Below are positions 1 through 8,284 of a stretch of 64,000 bases of DNA, piece by piece (position 1 is the first letter of the stretch; every line of letters starts with the position of its first letter). The translations under genes and the position numbers were made by a program. The notes under the pieces are model-generated. The model was not told the origin of the DNA. It was given only the letters and a program-made list of their open reading frames with translations, and made no database searches. The stretch is taken from the NCBI GenBank assembly GCA_024644595.1, contig JAHEHL010000002.1, forward strand, positions 351,774-415,773. The letters run 5' to 3'. Source of the DNA: Porticoccaceae bacterium. GTDB lineage: Bacteria; Pseudomonadota; Gammaproteobacteria; Pseudomonadales; Porticoccaceae.

Positions 1-1670
1 AGCTCCTGACTTTGTTGAAATAATAATGTGTCATCAACCAAAGCGCCGGTGCGCTCAATGCACGAAAGAACGGGTATCAGCGGCATTTCAATAGCAGAAA
101 AGACCTTACTCAAGGCCGGCTGCGCTGACACTTTTGGCCACAGCACCTGATGTAATCGAAAGGTGATATCAGCATCTTCAGCGGCATAGGGGGCGGCCTG
201 TTCCAGTGGTATCTGGTTAAAGGTCAGCTGTCCCGCCCCTTTGCCTGCGATATCGGTAAATTTCACAGTCTCTTCATTGAGATAATTGAGCGCTAAGCTA
301 TCCATATCATGACGCGAGGCCACCGAGTCAACAACATAGGATTCAAGCATGGTGTCAAAGGCAACGCCACGCAGGCTAATGCCATGCTGGGCCAGCACAC
401 TCATGTCATATTTCAAGTTTTGACCGATTTTTTTATACGCCGGATCTTCCAGATAAGGGGTCAGTGCATCAAGCACATGCTCGCGGTCAAGCTGCTCTGG
501 AGCGCCCAGATAATCGTGAGCAAAAGGAATGTAGGCGGCCTCTCCAGGCGTCACTGACAGGGAGATCCCCACCAATTTAGCACTCATATAGTCGAGGCTG
601 GTGGTCTCGGTATCAACAGCGACCAGCTCGGCGGCTTTTATCTTGTCGATCCAGGTGTTTAGATCTGAATCGGTTAAAACAACATGATAATCTCGGCTGA
701 TCTCGGGATGTGGCTCTGGGCTAACCTCAGCATTTGTGTCTGCTGCTGCAGCGGTGGTTGTTTTGTTGACGGCTGCAGAATCGCTTGATGTATCACCGGA
801 CTGGACCTCTTCGATCCACGTTTTAAACTCCAGATCCTTGAACAGCGCCAGCAGTTCCGATTGATCTGGCTCGCCATTGCGTAATTCGCTGAGGTGGACG
901 GACATTTCAACATCAGTTTTGATGGTTGCCAAAGTATACGAGAGATAGGCGAGCTCTTTATTTTCGGCAAGTTTGGTGGACATGGTCTTGGCTCCGCGAA
1001 ATTCGAGGCCGGCGACGTCGTCCAGACGGTCATAGATCGCGTCCAGTCCACCAATGCCCTGCAGCAGCCCCAGCGCAGTCTTCTCGCCCACACCTGGAAC
1101 TCCTGGAATATTGTCAGATTTATCACCTAGCAGCGCGAGATAGTCGATAATCAACTCCGGCGGGATACCGAATTTTTCAATCACCCCTGCCCTGTCGAGC
1201 GTTACGTTGTTCATGGTATTGATCAAGGTAATGTGTTCATTGACCAGCTGGGCGATGTCTTTGTCACCGGTAGAAATAATCACCGGCTGTTGAGCTGCTG
1301 TGGCTTGCACTGCCAGCGTACCAATCACATCATCGGCCTCGACGCCGTCAATAATCAGCATCGGCAAACCCATAGCCCGAATAATCAGGTGGATCGGTTC
1401 AATCTGAACGCGCAAATCATCCGGCATCGGTGGACGATTCGCTTTGTAGGCAGTGTAAATCTCGTCGCGGAAGGTTTTTCCCTTCGCATCAAAGACCACC
1501 ACAACCGTGCTCTCGGGATAGTCCTTCTGCAGCCGACGAATCATATTGATCACACCTTTTACGGCACCGGTCGGCTTGCCTTTGCTATTAGTCAGGGGTG
1601 GCAAGGCGTGGAAGGCACGGTAGAGATAAGATGAGCCATCGACCAGAATCAGCGGGGTATCTGTGTTCAT
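1..1670 (-). CDS. polA: DNA polymerase I, N-terminal part (runs off the window)
   Basis: Only the first ~556 codons are in the window; the usual protein is about 900-930 residues, so most of the polymerase domain lies beyond base 1. The start is the ATG read from 1670 (MNTDTPLILVDGSSYLYRAF), a typical 5'-3' exonuclease opening. Further on, LLGDKSDNIPGVPGVGEKTA is the helix-hairpin-helix segment of that domain. The proofreading domain is also recognisable: VDTETTSLD (exo I, with Asp and Glu), IGQNLKYDM (exo II) and YAAEDADIT (exo III). The acidic residues are all kept, so 3'-5' exonuclease activity is expected. The frame is open to base 1, ending in the sequence that precedes the polymerase domain (IERTGALVDD). 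The enzyme works in Okazaki fragment maturation and repair synthesis. Confidence 0.97.
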   Translation of the reverse strand, partial: MNTDTPLILVDGSSYLYRAFHALPPLTNSKGKPTGAVKGVINMIRRLQKDYPESTVVVVFDAKGKTFRDEIYTAYKANRPPMPDDLRVQIEPIHLIIRAMGLPMLIIDGVEADDVIGTLAVQATAAQQPVIISTGDKDIAQLVNEHITLINTMNNVTLDRAGVIEKFGIPPELIIDYLALLGDKSDNIPGVPGVGEKTALGLLQGIGGLDAIYDRLDDVAGLEFRGAKTMSTKLAENKELAYLSYTLATIKTDVEMSVHLSELRNGEPDQSELLALFKDLEFKTWIEEVQSGDTSSDSAAVNKTTTAAAADTNAEVSPEPHPEISRDYHVVLTDSDLNTWIDKIKAAELVAVDTETTSLDYMSAKLVGISLSVTPGEAAYIPFAHDYLGAPEQLDREHVLDALTPYLEDPAYKKIGQNLKYDMSVLAQHGISLRGVAFDTMLESYVVDSVASRHDMDSLALNYLNEETVKFTDIAGKGAGQLTFNQIPLEQAAPYAAEDADITFRLHQVLWPKVSAQPALSKVFSAIEMPLIPVLSCIERTGALVDDTLLFQQSQE

Positions 1671-1768
1671 ATTTTCAACAATTGTTAGCTGTCAGAGGGA
1701 GTTCGCAGGATACACGATTTAGTCAATCCTGTTGATAATTGATCACCTCAGCGAGAAATTGAAACGCC

Positions 1769-2695
1769 TTAAAAGCAGCTTTTGAAGCGCATCGTCAATG
1801 TCGTCATAAACTGTGTATAGCTTTCGGCAGAGAGGGGCTGGTCAATGCCCTGAATATCCACTTCGATTAATTTTAACGAAAGCTCATGCGCAATTGCTCG
1901 AGCGTCTCGGTCGGCATATTGTGGCTCAACAAAAACGCAACTAGCCCTGAGCGCAGTGGCGTCCTTACGCAGCTGGTAAAGGCTTTTGGCGCCCTGACTG
2001 GCGCCGCTGACACTGCGTATCGACAGGCCGGGCTGGAGATGAAATGCGTCGGTAAAATGCCCTAACGCATCATGATGCACAAGAAAATATCGCTCATGCC
2101 ATGGCGCCAACTCTGCAGTTAGTCGGGCTATCTGCTGTTCGCTGATAATCGCTTTTTGTTCAACCCCGAGTCGGCGCTGAATATGCCTCGCTATCTGATT
2201 AGCATTTTCTGGGTTGAGCCAGACGTGAGGGTCATAGTTAAGGCCTTGGTGATTATGCTTGTGGCTGTGATCATCCGCCGCGAGGGAATGCGCTGATTCG
2301 CTTGATGCAGTGTTTGGCTGAGCGAGCTGTAATGACTGGATTGTGAGCAGTTTGTCTTGTGCTATTAGCGCCATAGACTTGGCGATCCGGGACTCAAAGC
2401 TATTGCCAATCCAGACGATCAGATCCGCCTGCTCAAGCTTCTTCAGCGCCGAGACTGGCAGGGAGACGTCGTGCGCTGACTGTGCTGCCGACTGCAAATA
2501 TTCCACCCGAGCCTGATTGCCGAGCGCAGACTGAACAATAATGGCCAACGGTTTAATTGAGGTCACAATAAACGGCTTATCAGGGCTTTCTTCACTGGCG
2601 AGAGGGCTGGGGCCAGCGAGCGCTGCTTGCCAAACCACTATCAGTCCCAAGACCAAAATCCACGAGAAAACGTTATAATATATCTTTTTAGCCAT
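1769..2695 (-). CDS. znuA: Zinc ABC transporter periplasmic binding protein
   Basis: A 308-residue cluster A-I metal-binding protein. Residues 1-27 form a signal peptide ending in AALA. Expected zinc ligands are visible: His75 in AHDVSL, His157 in DPHVWLNP and His208 in VHHDALGHF. A short His-rich loop (DDHSHKHNHQ, about residues 141-150) is typical of zinc-specific ZnuA and absent from manganese-specific relatives. The gene is divergent from zur-znuC-znuB, so all transporter parts are in one locus. Codons 5-9 (IYYNV) contain a second sequence resembling a Zur operator, so the start of the gene itself may be part of the repressor-binding region. The product would deliver periplasmic zinc to ZnuB. 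Confidence 0.95.
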   Translation of the reverse strand: MAKKIYYNVFSWILVLGLIVVWQAALAGPSPLASEESPDKPFIVTSIKPLAIIVQSALGNQARVEYLQSAAQSAHDVSLPVSALKKLEQADLIVWIGNSFESRIAKSMALIAQDKLLTIQSLQLAQPNTASSESAHSLAADDHSHKHNHQGLNYDPHVWLNPENANQIARHIQRRLGVEQKAIISEQQIARLTAELAPWHERYFLVHHDALGHFTDAFHLQPGLSIRSVSGASQGAKSLYQLRKDATALRASCVFVEPQYADRDARAIAHELSLKLIEVDIQGIDQPLSAESYTQFMTTLTMRFKSCF

Positions 2696-2739
2696 AGACT
2701 GGGCTGCTCCTGAAAATCGGATGGTGAATACTCTTTATT

Positions 2740-2752
2740 GTTATATTATAAC
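2740..2752. promoter_or_regulatory. Probable Zur operator between znuA and zur-znuCB
   Basis: GTTATATTATAAC is an inverted repeat matching the core of the gammaproteobacterial Zur box (GTTATANTATAAC). It lies in the gap between the divergent znuA and zur genes, where one dimer site could repress both arms. An open frame continues upstream of zur through this palindrome from a TTG at 2738, but those codons are operator sequence rather than protein. Binding is inferred from the motif and its context. Confidence 0.8.
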
Positions 2753-2815
2753 GTTTCATTAAACAAAAGTGACGCTGTATACTACCGGTCTATCAATTCA
2801 ACTAGCAGAACCGTT

Positions 2816-3337
2816 ATGTTGACCAATTCAAGATTAGTCCACCAGCCCCATGATCATGGCCGCTGTATCAATGCTGCCCTCAGTCGCGCCCGCGAACTGT
2901 GTGCAGCGAAAAATGCACGGCTGACGCCGACCCGAGAAGCCGTGCTGCGCTTACTCTGGCAGAGTCACCAACCTCTCGGCGCCTACCAGTTACAGGATCA
3001 GCTGGCAAAGCTCTCCGGTAAAACAGTCGCCCCGCCGACCGTTTACAGGGCAATTGAATTTCTGCTGCAATTGCAGCTGATCCATCGCCTGGCATCACTC
3101 AACGCCTATATCGGTTGCCCCTTTCCTGGCAGCAACCACAGTAATTTATTTTTGATCTGCACGGTCTGTGGCAGTGCCGCCGAGGTAGCTCACAACAGCC
3201 TTAATGAGCTGCTGCAAAAGGCCAGTGATAAGGCTAACTTTACTCTGCAGGACCAAACACTCGAGCTGTTCGGCCTCTGCCCCAACTGCAGTTTAGCGGC
3301 GCCTGGCGAAAAAGCCGCAACCTCGGAGAATACTTAG
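2816..3337 (+). CDS. zur: Zinc uptake regulator, Fur family
   Basis: 173 residues from the ATG at 2816. The frame extends upstream to a TTG at 2738, but that start would lie inside the Zur operator, so the ATG is preferred. A winged-helix domain spans about residues 35-90 (LTPTREAVLRLL, then APPTVYRAIEFLL). The structural zinc site is given by two CxxC pairs, Cys115/Cys118 (ICTVCG) and Cys155/Cys158 (LCPNC). These pairs, together with neighbouring znu genes, support Zur over Fur. The stop codon directly abuts the znuC ATG, so regulator and transporter are co-transcribed and the regulator is probably autoregulated. It represses zinc uptake when zinc is plentiful. Confidence 0.93.
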   Translation: MLTNSRLVHQPHDHGRCINAALSRARELCAAKNARLTPTREAVLRLLWQSHQPLGAYQLQDQLAKLSGKTVAPPTVYRAIEFLLQLQLIHRLASLNAYIGCPFPGSNHSNLFLICTVCGSAAEVAHNSLNELLQKASDKANFTLQDQTLELFGLCPNCSLAAPGEKAATSENT

Positions 3338-4102
3338 ATGTCAGAGCCGCTGATTACCCTCGACCAGGTCAGCAAATCGTTTGCCCGACGCCCGGTTTTA
3401 TCAAATATTTCCATGCAGCTTATGCGCGGGGAGATTACCACATTAATTGGCCCCAATGGCGCCGGAAAATCCACTCTGGTAAGGATTATTCTTGGGCTTT
3501 TGCAAGCCGATAGCGGTTCGGTAACGCCTTCCTCAGAACTGGAAATCGGTTATATGCCGCAGAAGATTCATATTGACCCAACGCTACCTATCTCAACCTG
3601 TCGCTTTCTACAGCTGGCCAATACCTCTCACAGTGCCTGCCACCACGCGCTGGAGATGGTCGGCATCGAGCATTTGGCAAAGGCGCCGATCCAAACTCTC
3701 TCTGGCGGTGAAATGCAGCGCGCACTGCTGGCTCGGGCAATTGTTCGAAAGCCTAATTTTTTGGTGCTTGATGAACCGGTGCAGGGAGTTGATGTAAATG
3801 GTCAAAACGCACTCTACCGGATGATTGCTGACCTCAGCAAAGCATTACACTGTGGTGTGCTAATGGTGTCCCACGACCTCCATCTGGTGATGTCGGCCAC
3901 CGACCATGTCATCTGCCTCAACCAACACATTTGCTGTCAGGGCAACCCTGAACAGGTGACAAAGGACCAGGCTTATATCGATATCTTTGGTCAAACCACG
4001 GCGATTTATGCTCATCAACACGACCATCATCACAGCATTCACGGAGAAGTGGTGGATGCCATGGGCAACCACCAGCATGGGGAGGGCTGCAGTCATGACT
4101 GA
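3338..4102 (+). CDS. znuC: Zinc ABC transporter ATPase
   Basis: 254 residues. Walker A is GPNGAGKST (about 38-46), the ABC signature LSGGE (121-125) and Walker B FLVLDEP (141-147), followed by the switch His in VSHDLH. The C-terminal tail is rich in His (HQHDHHH and GNHQHGEGCSHD). A His-rich tail is also seen in E. coli ZnuC and suggests cytosolic zinc sensing or buffering, so it is not odd for the family. The ATG abuts the zur stop, and the last 8 bases overlap znuB (ATGACTGA), implying translational coupling. It powers zinc import through ZnuB. Confidence 0.95.
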   Translation: MSEPLITLDQVSKSFARRPVLSNISMQLMRGEITTLIGPNGAGKSTLVRIILGLLQADSGSVTPSSELEIGYMPQKIHIDPTLPISTCRFLQLANTSHSACHHALEMVGIEHLAKAPIQTLSGGEMQRALLARAIVRKPNFLVLDEPVQGVDVNGQNALYRMIADLSKALHCGVLMVSHDLHLVMSATDHVICLNQHICCQGNPEQVTKDQAYIDIFGQTTAIYAHQHDHHHSIHGEVVDAMGNHQHGEGCSHD

Positions 4103-4880
4103 TTTTCTCTTCAACGCATTGCTCGCCGGGCTCGGTGTCGCACTGGTCGCAGGGCCTCTAGGTTGCTTTGTGGTGTGGAGGCGCATGGCCTATTTTGGCG
4201 ATACGCTGGCCCATTCAGCGCTACTCGGGGTTTCTCTCGGAGTGTTACTGGGCATCAATATCAGTATTACCGTGGCCGCTGTTCCACTGCTAATGGCTCT
4301 GGGCCTTGTGCTGCTCGAGCAGCGTGGCATCCTCTCACTGGACACTCTGCTTGGTATTCTCTCACATTCCGCGTTGGCAACCGGGCTAGTGCTTATCTCG
4401 CTGCTGCCAGATGTTCGTGTTGATCTAATGTCACTATTATTTGGCGACCTGCTGTCAGTCACAGTCGATGATCTCTGGATTATTTATGTGGTTGCAGCCT
4501 CTGTTTTAGTTCTGCTGCTATTACTGTGGAAGCCGTTGATCAATATTACCGTGCATACCGAGCTGGCCAGCGTCGAGGGGGTGAATGTCTCTGTTGTTCG
4601 TACGGCACTGATGTTGATCACCGCTCTGGTAATTGCGATTGCAATGAAGATTGTCGGTGTGTTGCTAATTACTGCACTGCTGATTATCCCTGCTGCCACG
4701 GCGCGACGAATCAGTAGCACCCCCGAACAGATGGCGGTGATGGCCAGCCTTGTGGCGATGCTGACAGTCGTTATGGGACTGGCAATGTCATGGTACAGCG
4801 ACGCCCCAGCCGGGCCGTCGGTGGTGGTCTGTGCCGCGCTACTATTTTTACTTTCGCTAGCGGCGCCTCAGCGAGGCTAG
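4095..4880 (+). CDS. znuB: Zinc ABC transporter permease
   Basis: 261 residues from the ATG at 4095, which overlaps the end of znuC by 8 bases. The longer open frame from 3987 reads through znuC and is not used. The opening MTDFLFNALLAGLGVALVAG followed by GCFVVWRRMAYFGDTLAHSA is characteristic of the ABC-3 family. Seven or eight hydrophobic segments follow, including LLGILSHSALATGLVLISLL and ALVIAIAMKIVGVLLITALL. It forms the inner-membrane zinc channel with the ZnuC ATPase. No terminator was seen after it; the convergent SCO gene ends 21 bases away. Confidence 0.94.
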   Translation: MTDFLFNALLAGLGVALVAGPLGCFVVWRRMAYFGDTLAHSALLGVSLGVLLGINISITVAAVPLLMALGLVLLEQRGILSLDTLLGILSHSALATGLVLISLLPDVRVDLMSLLFGDLLSVTVDDLWIIYVVAASVLVLLLLLWKPLINITVHTELASVEGVNVSVVRTALMLITALVIAIAMKIVGVLLITALLIIPAATARRISSTPEQMAVMASLVAMLTVVMGLAMSWYSDAPAGPSVVVCAALLFLLSLAAPQRG

Positions 4881-4901
4881 AACGAGTGAGCCCTGCCAAC
4901 C

Positions 4902-5555
4902 TCAGTCGTGTTGCCGCTCATAGGACGCAGTTATTGAGCGCCAGGTTTGACGCATGGCTACCTCACCATGAGGCGCTTTGAAAAAGCCATGATAATGGCC
5001 CCTAGGGTTTATCAAGACCAACTGGGTACTGTGATCGACGGTGTAATTATCTCCTTCAAGTGGCACTTTGTTGTAAGCAATATTGAGCTCGGCCGTCATA
5101 CGGCGAATTAAATGTTTGTTGCCGGTGACGCCGACAAAGTCAGCATTAAAGTAGGGCACATACTCCGCCATTTTTTCTTGCGTATCTCGCTCGGGATCAA
5201 GAGAGACCATTACTACTTGAAGTTTTTCCTGTTCGTCCGAGCTGAGGAACTGATACATCTGCGCCAGCGTTGCCATGGTGGTAGGGCAGATATCCGGGCA
5301 GTTGGTAAAGCCAAAGAAGAGGATCGTCCAATGGCCTCGAAGGTTCTCTAAACTAAAGCTTTCACCGCGATGATCGAGCAGCTCAAAATCGCTGAAAATG
5401 CGCGGCTGGCTAAGCTCAATGGCCCCATTGGTTCGCAACTCTTCTGCAGACATCAGTACCGGCTGGCTCATACGCCAGATAAAGCCTTTGATAACCAGTC
5501 CAATAAAAACCAGCACAAAAACAATGGTCAAACGAATTCTAGTTTGTTGGGTCAT
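4902..5555 (-). CDS. SCO1/SenC copper chaperone for cytochrome oxidase
   Basis: 217 residues with one N-terminal membrane anchor (about 9-27) and a periplasmic thioredoxin fold. The copper-binding motif CPDIC (Cys86, Cys90) and the distal His175 in VDHSTQ are all present, so it should deliver copper to, or reduce thiols of, the CuA centre of subunit II. It is the last gene of the surf1-(unknown)-cyoE-SCO group on the minus strand. This is the order found in Pseudomonas except that the heme A synthase gene is missing. The start (MTQQTRIRLT) is followed directly by the anchor and needs no adjustment. Confidence 0.93.
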   Translation of the reverse strand: MTQQTRIRLTIVFVLVFIGLVIKGFIWRMSQPVLMSAEELRTNGAIELSQPRIFSDFELLDHRGESFSLENLRGHWTILFFGFTNCPDICPTTMATLAQMYQFLSSDEQEKLQVVMVSLDPERDTQEKMAEYVPYFNADFVGVTGNKHLIRRMTAELNIAYNKVPLEGDNYTVDHSTQLVLINPRGHYHGFFKAPHGEVAMRQTWRSITASYERQHD

Positions 5556-5587
5556 AGATGATGCTCCAAGCAGCCTGCGTGAATAGA

Positions 5588-6493
5588 TTAAATAAACTGG
5601 GTCGGCTCAATCAAATAGTGATCGAGCAGCATGATGCAAAACAGCGCCATCAGATAGGTGATCGAATACTTAAAGGTTTTCATGCCCGACTCATCATCGG
5701 AACCCCATAGCATAACCAGCGACCAGTAGAGAAACCCCAGCCCCAGACCGAGGGCGCCAGTGAGGTAGAGCCAGCCAAACATTCCGGTAAGGAAGGGCAG
5801 AATGGTAATAACAATCAACAATAGGGTGTAGAGCACAATATTGATTTTTGTATATTGCTCGCCGTGGGTAACCGGCAACATCGGAATCTCGGCGGTGGCG
5901 TACTCTTCCTTGCGGTGAATCGCCAACGCCCAGAAATGTGGCGGAGTCCAAGCGTAGATAATCAGTACCAGAAGCAGGGCGTTATAGTGAATCTCCCCAG
6001 TCACGGCAGTCCAACCCAGCAACGGGGGTGCGGCGCCGGCAAGACCACCAATAACAATATTCTGCGGTGTGGCGCGCTTTAAAAACATGGTGTAGACAAA
6101 GGCATAGCCAATGAGTGAAGCCAGCGTAAGCCAAGCGGTCAATTGATTGATGAATACCAGTAAAACCAACATTCCGAGGATGCCGGTGGTCAGGGCAAAC
6201 AGTATCGCCTGGCGCGGCGTCATACGGCCGGTGGCGACGGGCCGGTTGTGGGTGCGCGCCATCTGGTTATCAATTCGACGATCGACGATATGGTTGACCG
6301 CAGCTGCGGAACCCGCACAGAGAGCAATACCGAGGTTGCCGAACAGCAAAACCTGGAAAGAGACAAACCCTTCAGTTGCCAGCAGCATACCGATCAGTGA
6401 GGTGAGAATCATCAGCGCAACCACATTGGGTTTGCACAGTTCCAGATAGTCTCTCCAACTTACTGATTGAGTCTGAATTTGAGTTTCCTGCAT
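5588..6493 (-). CDS. cyoE: Protoheme IX farnesyltransferase (heme O synthase)
   Basis: 301 residues, the usual size for CyoE/CtaB/COX10. It is a polytopic UbiA-family prenyltransferase. The diagnostic Asp/Arg-rich motif NHIVDRRIDNQMARTHNRP lies near residue 70-90 and the second conserved region YTMFLKRATPQNIVIGG around 130-150. It converts heme B to heme O using farnesyl diphosphate in the inner membrane. The gene sits 26 bases after an unknown SCO-like gene. In related clusters COX15/ctaA (heme O to heme A) lies between them, but there is no room for it here. Confidence 0.95.
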   Translation of the reverse strand: MQETQIQTQSVSWRDYLELCKPNVVALMILTSLIGMLLATEGFVSFQVLLFGNLGIALCAGSAAAVNHIVDRRIDNQMARTHNRPVATGRMTPRQAILFALTTGILGMLVLLVFINQLTAWLTLASLIGYAFVYTMFLKRATPQNIVIGGLAGAAPPLLGWTAVTGEIHYNALLLVLIIYAWTPPHFWALAIHRKEEYATAEIPMLPVTHGEQYTKINIVLYTLLLIVITILPFLTGMFGWLYLTGALGLGLGFLYWSLVMLWGSDDESGMKTFKYSITYLMALFCIMLLDHYLIEPTQFI

Positions 6494-6519
6494 AGTCCTA
6501 TTCTCTTATAGCGAGCAAT

Positions 6520-7140
6520 TTAATGGCGATCGGGTGAATACTTTAACAGATGCTTGAGATCCTCGAGTAGCCCGGTAACCTCTTGATCTTGGGTGTAATA
6601 GAGGATCACATCATTGTCCGGGGTAACCACAAAATAACGCGTGTCACTCATATCCCAAACCATGGACGTGGCGGCCAGTAACTCGCCAAACTGCTCCAGC
6701 CCGGTCTGCTGAACCGTCAAGAAAGGGTGAGCGAGCGACAAATCATCGAGCTCCTGCTGGTCGAGCTGCTCAGGATCGGCAAGATAGACACGCTCTGCGC
6801 GGCGGGTTAATTTACCCAGCAAAATATGGATCTGGCGGGTTTCAAGGATCACTTTCTGACAGTGTTCGTCACAGCTCTCTCCTCCTGCAATAAGAACCTT
6901 CCACTTCATGGAAGTCGCCGCATGCTGTTCAAGAGCGCTGCTAATATCGATCGCAGGCGTGATCAGATTGCCCTGATTGGTGGTCCCAAACAGCTCTATC
7001 ATACGCTGGCGTTGCTCTTCGGTCGTCGGGACCATCAAAGTTCCGGCTAGCATCACTCCGCCAACCATCAGCAACATGATCCAGATTTGAATCTTCATAC
7101 TCTTGTTGGCTGGACCGTTCTGTGTGCTCTGTTCATTCAT
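6520..7140 (-). CDS. Unknown membrane-anchored protein with SCO-like CxxxC, oxidase cluster
   Basis: 206 residues. A single membrane segment (about 18-36) follows a short cytosolic stretch, and the rest should be periplasmic. Residues 80-100 read KWKVLIAGGESCDEHCQKVI: a beta strand followed by Cys90-x-x-x-Cys94, the spacing used by SCO proteins. The remainder looks like a thioredoxin-type fold (YFVVTPDNDVILYYTQD near the C-terminus), but I see no clear equivalent of the SCO copper-ligand His. A gene of this type lies between surf1 and COX15 in Pseudomonas-like clusters, with no assigned function. It overlaps the end of surf1 by 8 bases (ATGAATGA). A role in oxidase assembly is inferred from context. 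Confidence 0.7.
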   Translation of the reverse strand: MNEQSTQNGPANKSMKIQIWIMLLMVGGVMLAGTLMVPTTEEQRQRMIELFGTTNQGNLITPAIDISSALEQHAATSMKWKVLIAGGESCDEHCQKVILETRQIHILLGKLTRRAERVYLADPEQLDQQELDDLSLAHPFLTVQQTGLEQFGELLAATSMVWDMSDTRYFVVTPDNDVILYYTQDQEVTGLLEDLKHLLKYSPDRH

Positions 7141-7906
7141 CGTTTTGACCCTTTCGTTTCTGTTTAAGCCATTCCATCAGATTGGAGTTTGCAGCCACCG
7201 TTAATAGCAGCAACACTGCAGTCATAACAAACCATTGCACTGCATATGCAGTGTGCTTCTCCGGCTGAACCGCTACGGTCGGCCAACCAGTGCGGAGTGC
7301 GCCAGGCGAATCACTGGCAAGACGTAATTGATAGGGAAAAATGTCTTCAGCATAGAGTTGCTGCGCGCGATCAGCCGACATCCAACCAACCCTCTCAGGC
7401 CAATGTGTAACCAAACCAACCCCATCATCAAGCTGAAAGCCGCCTTTTAAAACACGGTACAGGGAACCACTCAGTCGCACCTCTGATTCAACAGGCGTGA
7501 TCGCCGGCAGCTGGTTACGATCGAGAGAAGCCTGTACCCAGCCGCGATTAACCAGCACTTTTTGCGCGTAGCCTTTAACGGTTAGCAGTTCAAAAACTTC
7601 GTATCCTGGCCTTCCATTGCGAACCCGATTATCCAGAAAAATCCGCCTACTTGCATCCAATTTACCAACCAGCCATACCGCGCGATAGCGGAGATTAGCG
7701 GCGTCATCCAGCTCTGCCGCTGTGATCGGCTGTGCCTGCTGATTCTCAGTATAGTGAGAGAGGATCTGCCGTTTTTCAGCCGCGCGCTCAAGTTGCCAAA
7801 ACCCCAAGCTGATCAGCAACGGCGTCATCAGACAAGTGAACAGCAGAATTTTCACATTCGGCTGCCAACAAAATTTATCGGCTGCTAACTGGGGCTCTGT
7901 TATCAT
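7133..7906 (-). CDS. SURF1 family cytochrome oxidase assembly protein
   Basis: 257 residues with the two-membrane-segment layout of SURF1: one near residues 20-38 (LLFTCLMTPLLISLGFWQLE) and one near the C-terminus (VQWFVMTAVLLLLTVAA). The family signatures GFWQLERAAEK and VNRGWVQ are present, as is AYAVQWF before the second segment. SURF1 helps place heme in oxidase subunit I. It is the first gene of the surf1-unknown-cyoE-SCO group and is divergent from the small DUF2909 gene. Its stop overlaps the start of the next gene, indicating coupled translation. Confidence 0.92.
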   Translation of the reverse strand: MITEPQLAADKFCWQPNVKILLFTCLMTPLLISLGFWQLERAAEKRQILSHYTENQQAQPITAAELDDAANLRYRAVWLVGKLDASRRIFLDNRVRNGRPGYEVFELLTVKGYAQKVLVNRGWVQASLDRNQLPAITPVESEVRLSGSLYRVLKGGFQLDDGVGLVTHWPERVGWMSADRAQQLYAEDIFPYQLRLASDSPGALRTGWPTVAVQPEKHTAYAVQWFVMTAVLLLLTVAANSNLMEWLKQKRKGQNDE

Positions 7907-7944
7907 CTGTGTTTAAATTCACCTTTTAATCAAGGGCTCTTCCC

Positions 7945-8220
7945 ATGCTTTTAAAAGCTACTATTGTTATCCTGTTCATCGCTGTTGTTATCAGCTTGTT
8001 TGGCGGCCTACGATTTCTCGTCAAAGATCTAGGCGGGGATAACAAAAAGCGCCTACTCTATGCACTTGGCATCCGTATTACCTTAGCGGCACTTCTTTTG
8101 GGAACTATTATATATGGCGCTTACACCGGCCAGATTAATAGTACGGCTCCATGGGATAAAAAGCTTCATCCCCGAGTCACTATTCCTGTCGAGCAACCCG
8201 CACCAGAATCAAACCAATAG
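7945..8220 (+). CDS. Small twin-transmembrane protein, DUF2909-like
   Basis: 91 residues with two hydrophobic segments (about 5-25 and 43-63) separated by a short charged loop (KDLGGDNKKR), then a polar C-terminal tail. This layout fits the DUF2909 family, often located in cytochrome oxidase gene clusters between coxC and surf1. Its function is unknown; a link with oxidase assembly is inferred from position. It is the only plus-strand gene in the cluster, divergent from surf1 (start 39 bases away) and convergent with coxC. An inverted repeat follows its stop. Confidence 0.75.
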   Translation: MLLKATIVILFIAVVISLFGGLRFLVKDLGGDNKKRLLYALGIRITLAALLLGTIIYGAYTGQINSTAPWDKKLHPRVTIPVEQPAPESNQ

Positions 8221-8227
8221 CTTAAAC

Positions 8228-8260
8228 AAAAACGGCCGGGCGTTATGCCCAGCCGTTTTA
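8228..8260. terminator. Bidirectional intrinsic terminator between the DUF2909 gene and coxC
   Basis: AAAACGGCCGGGC and GCCCAGCCGTTTT form an inverted repeat around a GTTAT loop, with one imperfect position, flanked by A and T runs on both sides. It lies between two converging genes and can end transcription in both directions, separating the coxBA-cox11-coxC group from the surf1 group. Confidence 0.85.
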
Positions 8261-8284
8261 CCCACCTTTATCACTGCGGCGAAG

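Noticed and set aside
2738-2815. Upstream extension of the zur reading frame (MLYYNVSLNKS...)
   Set aside because: Its TTG lies in the Zur operator and the codons are operator and leader sequence; the ATG at 2816 gives the proper Zur start.
3987-4094. Upstream part of the znuB frame
   Set aside because: It overlaps the end of znuC in another frame and lacks homology; znuB starts at the ATG at 4095.
4000-4102. His-rich C-terminal tail of ZnuC as a novelty
   Set aside because: E. coli ZnuC has a comparable His-rich tail; it is a known family feature.
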